A DNA stretch of 64,000 nt from Akanthomyces muscarius (lineage: Eukaryota > Ascomycota > Sordariomycetes > Hypocreales > Cordycipitaceae): contig NC_079243.1 of the NCBI RefSeq assembly GCF_028009165.1, positions 4,278,001-4,342,000 on the forward strand. The letters run 5' to 3'. Both the position numbers and the translations under genes were made by a program. Positions 56,223 to 64,000 of this stretch are shown one piece after another (within the stretch, counting starts at the first letter, position 1; the number at the start of each line of letters is the position of its first letter). The notes beneath the pieces were generated by a model. It searched no databases and was not told the origin of the DNA. It worked only from the letters and a program-made list of their open reading frames with translations.

Positions 56223-56813
56223 GTCTAGATGAAATGTCTAAACCGTGTATGATGCGTAAACTATTGCGGCGGTGTGTGTGTGGCTGTATGCGAAAGGGGG
56301 AAAAGCCAAAACGTATGGGAACAAAGGGCGTAGTGGACAGGCCGTTTTAAGTGTGCGCAGAAAGGAAGATGCTCACTGCGACCTGTTGTGCGACGCTGGC
56401 TGCACGTTGACTGACATGTCACTACCTCGGGTTGCACGCGGCTGAGAACTGCAGGAAAAAAAGACAACATATTGAAGATTGCGAACCACGGTGGTTGGAA
56501 TTTTGGATCGTAGCCGAATGGATCTGGCAGCGCAGCATGGCATGAAATTCGTGCTGCTGCCACGACCTCGTTTGCAGGTGCGCCGTGGTGACGAACGGAC
56601 AGGCAGCTGTTACGCCAACAATGCCACACATTGCAAAACCAAAGACCAAGATGCGTTGCCCTTTGGAACTCCAACACTTTCGGATAACAAAGAATTACCA
56701 TTTGAAACTTACGAACAGGGTAAAGCCATGTAAACTACATAAGATGCAAGCCGCACCATGGCCATCGTGAATGAGCTCAGTACCACTGTCCACTACAGAA
56801 ACAAGCCATCAAC
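56223..56813. other. Divergent intergenic region
   Basis: 590 bp between the acidic protein gene and the PPxY protein gene, transcribed away from each other. No further feature was seen. Confidence 0.5.
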
Positions 56814-57926
56814 ATGACACAAGATTACCGCATCTCTCTCGATATCGATACAGTACTAGACGCAGTACAGGCCGCGCTAAGCTCGCCCAGTTCGTCCAGC
56901 ACCAGCCGTCGCAGCAGCGCCCCCGACTCTGGGCTGGGCATCACCGTTCTCGTGGATGTCCCCGTGCGATCGTGGCAGGGGCGGTTCCAGCTTGATCCGC
57001 CGCCGCCGTACTCACTTCTCCCGTCCTCCGAGCATCCACCGTCGCATACGTCCATTGAGTCTACTACCGGCATCATAACGACCCCCACGCTCCCCAACCC
57101 GTCGTCGTGGGAGCAGCTTTCGGACGAGACCGCCAACGATGGCGACGAGAACCGCAACTCCGACTACCAGACTTGTGCGCCAGCCCTCGGGTGCGAGATC
57201 GACGAGCTTATACTCCATTACGAGACGCCGCTGGAGTCTCCCCGACACTCGTTGGTTGGACTTGGCGAAGCCGAGCGGCCGCCCCAGTACGAGCATCCGC
57301 CGGCATATACGTCCACAGAATCCCTGTCCATGAGGATCACCGGGCCTTCCAGCCCGTCGCCTTCATGGGCGCAGGCCCTGGACGAAGCCGAGAGCGCGGG
57401 TGGTGGCGTCGGCCTTTTAAGGTCAATGGCTTCCCCACGGAGCTCGACAGATTTTTCGTGGCGCTCGGCGGCTTCGTCGTGGAGCTCGGTGAATTCTTCG
57501 CGGAGCTCGGCAGGTTCTTTGCAAAGCTCGGCTACTTCTTCCTCTTGGAGCTGGTCAACTTCTTCGTCGATCCCTGCTGCTTCTTCGAGCTCGTCGTCTT
57601 CATCGAGCTCGTCGGCTTCTTCGCAGACGCTCAATGAGCCTGATGCTTTCGACTGGGACGCAGTCGGCGCAGAGTATGATCCTTTGACAAGCTTGTCATC
57701 CTCGTTGGAGACGTTGCATTCGGTCCATGCGATGGCCTTGAGATCCTTGCTGGAGTTGATGCACTCGCAGCACGCGACAATGTTGGCGGCCTCACTGGAG
57801 GCGCTGCGTCTGTATCACGGCCAGGAGTCGCGCTCCCACAACCCGGGGCATGCTCCCGTGTTGAGGAGGCGTCAGAGATTCTGGCGGCGAATTCGCAGAG
57901 TGTTTCCATTTCTGAGGCGTTCCTAG
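56814..57926 (+). CDS. Low-complexity protein with three PPxY motifs
   Basis: I do not recognise the family. The single-exon frame codes 370 residues: a short N-terminal region (DYRISLDIDTVLDAVQAAL), then PPPPYSLLP, and later PPQY and PPAY within RPPQYEHPPAYTS. PPxY is the ligand for WW domains, for example those of Nedd4/Rsp5 ubiquitin ligases. A long Ser-rich stretch (about residues 200-280) follows, then a helical segment (LETLHSVHAMALRSLLELMH) and a strongly basic C-terminus (RRRQRFWRRIRRVFPF). The basic amphipathic tail could contact membranes. No transmembrane segment or arrestin fold is apparent. A ubiquitin-ligase adaptor or substrate role is inference only. Confidence 0.6.
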   Translation: MTQDYRISLDIDTVLDAVQAALSSPSSSSTSRRSSAPDSGLGITVLVDVPVRSWQGRFQLDPPPPYSLLPSSEHPPSHTSIESTTGIITTPTLPNPSSWEQLSDETANDGDENRNSDYQTCAPALGCEIDELILHYETPLESPRHSLVGLGEAERPPQYEHPPAYTSTESLSMRITGPSSPSPSWAQALDEAESAGGGVGLLRSMASPRSSTDFSWRSAASSWSSVNSSRSSAGSLQSSATSSSWSWSTSSSIPAASSSSSSSSSSSASSQTLNEPDAFDWDAVGAEYDPLTSLSSSLETLHSVHAMALRSLLELMHSQHATMLAASLEALRLYHGQESRSHNPGHAPVLRRRQRFWRRIRRVFPFLRRS

Positions 57927-58151
57927 AGACACACTTGGTTCTGGGAAAAGGCGCCATTTGTTCATCATCTCGTACGTTGCAGTGAAATTTAGTTCTGTCA
58001 TCTGTATTTTAGTCTCATCATATAGAAGCTCAAATCATGATTTTGTGTTTGCATTCCCGCCGAAACGCCGTTCCCTTGTATGTACCGTTCAATTCGTGCA
58101 AACAAAAATCGAATTCGTAGCTCGCATCGTCCGTCGTTCCGCTCTTGCTCC
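57927..58151. other. Short convergent intergenic gap
   Basis: Only 3'-end sequence of the PPxY gene and of ALB1 was recognised here. Confidence 0.5.
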
Positions 58152-58550
58152 TTACTGGATGCCGTCCATCTCAGTCTCGTCCGGTCCTTTTCTGACTTCC
58201 TCTCCGCCTTCCGGGGCATCTACCACCACTCTCGTCAGCAACGAGCTCCTTCACACGCAAGTACATCCCACGTTCTACGTACCAGCCATGACAGCCTCGC
58301 CTTCGGCCGCCATCTTGCGCCGCAGCGCGTGGCCCAGCTTCTTCTGCAGCTTGCGCGCCTTCTTGGAGCTGATGGCGGCGTTGGGCCCGCTGTTGGGCAG
58401 GAGGCCCGGACGGGCGCCGCGCTGCACGTCAATGTTGGAAATCTTGTGCTTGCTCGACTCGGAGCGCTTCTGGCTCGCCTTGCGGACCTTGGCCGCACGG
58501 GCGGCGACGCGGTTCTTGGACGGGCCGTTGGGGTTCTTGACAGAAGGCAT
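58152..58550 (-). CDS. ALB1: Ribosome biogenesis factor Alb1
   Basis: Alb1 partners Arx1 on pre-60S ribosomal particles during nuclear export. The start MPSVKNPNGPSKNRVAARAA and the later NIDVQRGARPGLLP and SSKKARKLQKKLG are the conserved Alb1 blocks; the protein is small and very basic. The unspliced frame stops soon after VMAG, but a GTACGT donor lies exactly there. Intron 58229-58282 (GCTGAC branch, GAGAG acceptor) leads to a second exon of 77 nt ending in EMDGIQ, the acidic end seen in fungal relatives. Exons of 268 and 77 nt give 114 residues. The short second exon is supported by phase and by family resemblance, not by length. Confidence 0.85.
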
Positions 58551-58825
58551 CTTTGTGTGTTATTCTGGGCCGACTATGACGGTGCGAACTCGGTGTGGAA
58601 AAGGGGATGATGAAGAAGAAGAAAAAAGTGGCAGCAGCAAGAATCGCAAATATGCACCGCACCTTTTTGGAAACTTTTTTCCCCCACTGTAGATCGGCCC
58701 CACACTGAATCGACAGGGTCCGTCCATGGACAGCGCAGGTATTTAGAGCAGCGGATAGAATATTTTTGTAATACTAACTACTCGAATAAATTGTCCAAGT
58801 AAGGATATGGCTTTGGTAGCACGCC

Positions 58826-59664
58826 TCATGAATAGTCATTGACAAATTCCGCCAGCTTGAGGTGAGATTCTTCGTCCTCTCGGCGGTCCTCAAAGTCCTC
58901 CGTATGGGAGAACGCGCAGCCAGCAGCCACAATGTCCAAATGCTCCTTCGCATCTCCCTTGTCCGTGCCAATCACGCTGATATGTTCAGCGTCCTTAATA
59001 GCACGACATTGATCAAAATGCGCGCCACGTGGCCGTTTCCATCACCAATGGATATACAGAAACATCTGATGGCACGCGTCGCCAGCGCAAACGGCTCCAG
59101 TTCGTTCTCGACATCGTCGGCCAGGTCCTTGCACGTTTGCTTCATGCGCTGCCCGATGGCAGGCCAGCGCATACAAAGCGTGGCCTTTCATTGGCCGTAC
59201 TTTACGCCGACTTCGTGGGTGCGGTGCTCGCCCGGGAAGACGTCGTCGGCATGGGTTTTGATGCCGGTGGCTAGGACGCGATGGACCTCGCAGATGATAG
59301 CATTGGACATTGGCTTGTCCTTCACGACGACTTGGTCCACCAGGTAGCAAAACCCTCCAGCGTGGTTGATAACTTCTTGGCGAGACTGTGCCACGGCTTT
59401 GGGGGTGGTCTCTAAGTCATGGTCGGTCAGAAAAGATACGTGCGGCGCGTAATCGACGTCCCTCTTCGTTGATGATCTGGGCCTGGGCTGTCTCGCCCAG
59501 GAACACCACGCGACAGAAGTTTGCCGTCAGACCACGACTCGCTCCGGCAGATTCAATCATGTTGGGTCTACGGCGGCAGAAATATCTGCCTCGAGTGCTT
59601 TCGCCTCAGAGGCTGGTCATTGGCGGGCGACTGCGTCGCAGACGGTTTTTATGAACAATGCCAT
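58826..59664 (-). pseudogene. Decayed Fic-domain gene
   Basis: Fic domains transfer AMP or similar groups to proteins, using the motif HxFx(D/E)GNGR. The remnant can be followed in order on the minus strand: MIESAGASRGLTANFCRVVF, then SRQEVINHAGGFCYLVDQ, AIICEVHRVLATGI, GEHRTHEVGVKYG, SIGDGNGHVARILINVVLL and a tail, VIGTDKGDAKEHLDIVAAG. These lie in more than one frame. Breaks seen: an in-frame TGA at 59188-59190, a stop with a frame change near 58970, and earlier stops near the 5' end (about 59560-59620). The catalytic motif has isoleucine where the histidine should be and histidine in place of the final arginine. The gene is therefore non-functional in this copy. The 5' end is approximate. 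Confidence 0.7.
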
Positions 59665-60002
59665 GTCTACGTCGTGATCTGATCCTCCTCACTTTTTTTC
59701 TTTGTGCCGAGATTTACTTCAAACCCAGGCTTAGTAGGTGCGAGCAAACATATAATACTTTTAGGCGGCGCCAGGTTCAGTGGGTGGCTCTGTCGTGAGC
59801 AACAAAGTTTTGCCTTTGTGAGCGCCACGACCGCCACCTTGAAGGCAGAGACAGCCTCAAAGTTATTAGTCATGGGACAATAACTGTGAGATGGAAAAAA
59901 AGGTTTTCCACTTTGGAAAAGAAAAGAATTGTCCACAAAACGCAGCTTTTGCAGAATCAGCTCCAAGTAGCACCACGAATTGCTACGAGCAGGTTTCATC
60001 AT

Positions 60003-61295
60003 GTCCTTGATGTCGAGTTCAGGGGAAGATTTCTCTGACGCTACCAATGAGAATTCTGAAATCTATATGGAACGGCCTGGGCTAACATCTGATTTAACAG
60101 TCGAAGAGCATGTTCACTTGCGGCGCTTCTTTTCCCCGCCGGAGCGCATCAACATGAGCCTCCAGCCTCCAGAGGAGGAAACGGCCGCCAAGATCGGTCA
60201 CATTAAGAAAATAGGCAGCCTCTACAGTAACGGTACAGGGCGCAGCAAAGTCTTTTGCTCCTGGCATCTGTCATTCTTGTCACACTTAGTCGTGGAGGAT
60301 CTCGAGATCTTGGCCGACGACACGACCACGGCACAGGCCTATGTGTATGAATGCGTCCCTTTCATCGAACAATGCAAGTACACAAAATTAAAATACACGA
60401 TGAATGTTGGAGACAAGGATGATTAACATTTTCTGAACAACAGTTTTGCATGGTTATGTCGACTTTCCCGCCGTACTAGCGCGATCCAGCCGCAGCAATT
60501 TGACCTGCAGGTGCATGGATATAATCACAAAGGTAAGTCCACTGCAGCGATCACACAGACTACAAGGCTAATGTGTCCGTTTTCCGTCCCGTCTAGACTG
60601 ATTCCAGCAAGCGGCACTCTTTCGAGTGTTTGATATCCGGACAGCGACGAAACCTTGCGCAGCTGCCCATCATCGCCTATGGCGCCGACGGTAGCTATGA
60701 TGCCCGCGCCGCGCTGAAGTACCGCTGGCACGTGGCCAAGGTGCTCTTTTCTCCAGAGACCCTCGCGGTCCTGGAGCCGATCCTGATCGATGACCCTCCG
60801 TTTCAGACGCAATACGGTGGCCACAACGAGCGGCGCGCGACCAGCGACGCCTGGAATCACATCACCCTCAGCAAGCCGCTGGCCACCATGATGGCCGCGG
60901 GCCAGCTAGGCCTGGAGCCGCTGGAGCGCGAAGCGGGCGACGCCTTCGAACTGATCCGCCTTCGTCTGCAGTGGCTCCTTGCGCCGGACGAGGCCAAAGA
61001 CCCGCGGCGTAACGACCTTGTGCACGCTATCGACGTGAACACCGTGAGGCGCATGTACGGGCCACTGCGGCGGTCGGCGGCCGAGGGAGAAGAGGACAAT
61101 GACAATCGCAGCGGCCAGCTCATCATCTCGGGCGACGTCTACACGGTGAGCTGCGAGACGGCTCCGCAGCGGATGCGGGCGGCGCTCGAGGCGCGCTGGA
61201 CGCTGCAGATGGTGCAGTTTTGCGCCGGGGCAGCCGAGCCACACGTGCCACGTCCCCGCGATAGGCTGCACGCGTCCGACATCCGATTCCTTTGA
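60003..61295 (+). CDS. HNH-nuclease-like fungal protein, gene model uncertain
   Basis: Two long frames (60003-60426 and about 60600-61295) probably belong to one gene. The second reads, after an acceptor TCTAG near 60595, TDSSKRHSFECLISG and then AWNHITLSKPLATMM and LGLEPLEREAGDAFELIRL, a layout resembling fungal HNH_2-type proteins (a Cys-x-x-x-Gly start, and an Asn-x-Ile-Thr-Leu block). A middle exon (60443-60534 region, ending at a GTAAGT donor) reading FPAVLARSSRSNLTCRC joins it in phase. The link back to the first frame is unresolved, since several donors would fit. The position expected for the catalytic histidine in such proteins reads LAQLPII, so nuclease activity is doubtful. Treat the boundaries as approximate. 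Confidence 0.45.
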
Positions 61296-62903
61296 GCGCA
61301 ATAACTGAAGTAAAGATGCACCTCCAAAATCAGCCGAAAAGAGCAGCCGAAACCCCAACCAGAGGTGCTGAGAAAAAGAAAGAAGGGAGCTCTTTAGATG
61401 GAGAAGAAAAGGTAAAGAAACTTTATATTCATTATAAAGTGTTGGTAATACTAGCTTAGCAGTTGGAACAGAGAGAGAATGAAAGACAAAATGTTCGAGG
61501 TTTCTAGTGTGGTGTGCTACAGTTAGACGGTTGTCAAGTCTGGGCGAGGCGAAAGATGTGGGTGATGAACCAAGAACTTTGGTGGGCTGCCTACGTTTTT
61601 TCGTCAAGAGCACTGACTTCGGGTTGTATTCAATTTTTTCCTCTATACTACTTTGCAGCTTTCATTAAATACCTCGAACCTTTTTTTTTCTTCTTGAAAT
61701 CTACTCATCTCGCCATTGGCTGAATACTAGCTTTTATATTCACGTCGCGGTTCTCCGGCGTGTGCCGAGCATTCCGCCATTTAACCCAAAAGAACCAGCT
61801 GCATACACACTCAATTTAAGTCTCGGGAATTAACACACGGCCAGTTTCGTTTTTAGAGTTTCGGGACCTGCGGAGCGTCTGATGGCTTGCAGGTGGATCT
61901 GAGGCAGTGCCGTAACGGTTCTGCAGGGTAGTCCTTTACTGATAGGGCTATCAATTAATGCAATGAATTAAGCCAGCCCTGCCGCTGTTCAGCCCTTTTA
62001 CATCACATGCAGCGTCGCGGTCAGAAGGACGACATTCGTGGTCGTCTTCCGGCCCCGACGGAGGACGGAGGACGGGGATGCACCGCATGTACCGGTGGCG
62101 TGGGATCGCGATGAATGATGACGTTACAGGCCAGGCTACGGCCACTTATCCTAGTCCACTGCCAACTAAGAAAAATGTTGAGGGCGCGCCGAGTGACGCC
62201 ATACGTCATCAACACTGTCCATGAGCTTACTGGTACTCACTGTCGGTTGCATTCCCCTGCGCTTGTTCCCGCTAGCTCCAACTACTTGATGCGCTGTACA
62301 AGGCTGAGAGAGGGTAACAGTAACTACTAATATGCTCTGACAGGCGTGTCTATTACGCAACCCGGTTATATGAAACATTTCACCGCCACCATCGTCCTTC
62401 CTTTTTCTTCACCTTCTCCCCCCCTCCCCCACGCACGGCATTGAAGAAAGGGAGGAAATACTCCGAACAATCCGTCGGGGAACTCTTTGACACAGCGTCA
62501 CCTGCTCCATTACAGCCTGGAAGCTTCGGCTCGGGACCGGATCGTCCGGCGGCGCGTGCGATTGGCTCAAGCAAACGGAGCTTCGGGAAGCTTGACCTGT
62601 TGATATTATAGCTGGTCCAGCGCCACTCGACCGAGGGGGCAGTTCCTCTTTTCAATTTTTTTTGATACCATTTTTTACCCTGCTTTCCGCTCACCTCTTT
62701 TACTCCTCAAAGACTACTTCTGCCACGACCCTCCCGTTTCAATTCAGCAAGGTGCAAACCACACGACTCGCCACTTGGGGGCGGCCTCTGTCCACTTTAA
62801 AAGGGAGGCCAGACAGCACACCAACCTCGAAACGACCCCCACGTCAGCAAAACTCGGCTCTGCACACAACTCACAAGAAGAAACCTCGTCAACCAAGGCC
62901 GTC
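61296..62903. other. 1.6-kb intergenic region, promoter of the acyltransferase
   Basis: No gene or RNA was recognised. It has AT-rich 3'-end sequence first, then a C- and T-rich stretch near 62390-62440, and finally the leader of the acyltransferase gene. Reading continues in frame upstream of its ATG without conserved content. Confidence 0.55.
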
Positions 62904-63209
62904 ATGGCTACCACGGCGATTGACGTCGTCAGCAACGGCGATGCAGACTCTGTCCGCTCGCGCCCGCGCAAGGCAGTCGTCGCCGCCCACGCGCTCCTCA
63001 AGCAAGAGGCCGCTGCCGACAGCAACCTCAGCAACCCCGACAGCGTCGCCACGAGGTGCGTTCCCCCGTCCCCCCCCGGTTCCTTGTGCACTGCCTTTGC
63101 TAACAAAAACCTCCCTTCCCAGCGGCCGCTCTACACCCGTCGCCGAAAATGCGCCTCCATCGACAAAATCCATCTCCTCGGCCCGCAAGACGCTCCGCGC
63201 CGAGCAGCA

Positions 63210-63240
<31 letters not shown>

Positions 63241-64000
63241 AGCCGCCGGCAGCGCCGCATCTTCCCCACGACCGACTTCGCCTCGCGCCTCTCCCACCTC
63301 GACCCGGACTCCGACTACCGCGACTTCCACGGCTTCTTCAACCTCTTCTGGATCGGCCTCGCCATCATGGGCATCACCACCATGCTGCGCCACATGAAGG
63401 ACACGGGCTACCCCTTCACCTTTGAGATATGGTCCCTCTTCACCGTCAAGCTGTGGCACCTCGCCGTCGCCGACTTTCTCATGGTCGCCACCTCGGCCGT
63501 CTCGCTCCCGCTGCACCGTCTTTTTCGCGCCGCGCCGCAGGGCGGCCTCTGGACGTGGGCCCGCGGCGGCATGGCCCTGCAGAGCGTCTACCAGGTCCTC
63601 TGGCTGGGCGCATGGGTCGCGGTGCCGTTCTGGCTCGAGTGGACGTGGACGTCGCAGGTCTTCCTGCTGCTGCACACCATGGTGCTGCTCATGAAGATGC
63701 ACAGCTACGCCTTCTACAACGGCCACCTCTCCGAGACGGAGAAGCGCCTGCGGCGTCTCGACGAACCCACCTCGCGCGGCACAAAGGACCGCTCCCCGCC
63801 GTACATCTACCCCGTCGCCGCGGCGAACCGCCGCTCCAGCAAGGCCGGCATCGCCGTCGACATGGTCGGCGGCAAGGAAGACATTCACCTGCACCACAGC
63901 AACAAGACCGAGGAGCAGACACCCACCACACCCACCACCACCACCGGCCGCAACAAGTCCAAGTCGGCGCCGCCCAAGCCAGAGGAGGGCAAGCTCGCCG
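62904..64000 (+). CDS. Sterol O-acyltransferase, C-terminus beyond window end
   Basis: ACAT/ARE enzymes of the MBOAT family esterify sterols in the ER. The visible N-terminal part has a disordered leader, then IFPTTDFASRLSHLDPDSDY, a membrane segment FHGFFNLFWIGLAIM, further segments, and the conserved MKMHSYAFYNGHLSE, which is diagnostic of fungal Are proteins. The conserved catalytic histidine region lies past the end of the window. An intron at 63056-63122 (GTGCGT donor, CAG acceptor) restores SGRSTPVAEN. The start is at 62904; the frame upstream is not conserved. An encoded polyglutamine run lies just before the conserved region. The protein continues past position 64000. Confidence 0.88.
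63205..63240 (+). repeat. CAG microsatellite encoding polyglutamine
   Basis: Twelve Gln codons in a row (all CAG except one CAA) occur in the N-terminal, cytosolic leader of the sterol O-acyltransferase. They are followed at once by the basic SRRQRRIFP. Repeat number is likely to differ between strains. Confidence 0.92.

Noticed and set aside
63100..63897. 265-codon minus-strand frame opposite the acyltransferase
   Set aside because: It is the antisense of the membrane-protein exon and of the CAG repeat (read as Leu runs); no domain was seen.

Overview
The window is nuclear DNA of a filamentous ascomycete, most likely a sordariomycete of the Hypocreales. The evidence is short introns (mostly 48-150 nt) with GTRAGT-like donors and CTRAC branch sites, fungal-type gene families (Alb1, Elp5, fungal LOG, a LYS2-type reductase), and a retrotransposon destroyed by repeat-induced point mutation (RIP). 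Species cannot be settled from the sequence alone. No rRNA, tRNA, CRISPR or prokaryotic feature was found.

Layout. 1-24 kb is a gene-dense core block. It holds phosphoserine aminotransferase (SER1, cut by the window edge), proteasome subunit alpha6 (PRE5), a LOG-family phosphoribohydrolase, a CLPTM1-family membrane protein, a short LYS2-type adenylation-thiolation-reductase, a zinc-finger-like protein ending in a CaaX box, the R-SNARE SEC22, Elongator subunit ELP5, an ASX-homology protein, an MFS transporter and a DUF1399-like protein. 24-33 kb is sparser, with a glutathione S-transferase and a full ABCC-type transporter. 33.3-40.3 kb is one chromodomain-type Ty3/gypsy element with 193-bp LTRs and a 5-bp target duplication, its interior saturated with RIP mutations. 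40.9-50 kb is accessory in character: an FtsJ-like methyltransferase gene with a frameshift, long gene-poor stretches, a possible small secreted protein, an aspartic protease with a large low-complexity insert and an orphan protein. 51-61 kb has a secreted SGNH hydrolase with calcium-loop (VCBS/FG-GAP) repeats, two fungal proteins rich in interaction motifs, ALB1, a decayed Fic-domain gene and an HNH-nuclease-like gene. The window ends inside a sterol O-acyltransferase gene.

How the genes relate. This is not a biosynthetic cluster. The core genes are independent housekeeping functions (serine synthesis, proteolysis, secretion, tRNA modification, 60S ribosome assembly, sterol storage). The accessory genes (ABC transporter, GST, SGNH hydrolase, aspartic protease, secreted peptide, decayed Fic) suit export, detoxification and environmental or host interaction, but the sequence gives no evidence that they act together. 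The retrotransposon lies in the tail-to-tail gap between the ABC transporter and the methyltransferase gene.

Exon boundaries were worked out by hand from splice signals, reading phase and family conservation. For every multi-exon model described as complete, the summed exon length is divisible by three.
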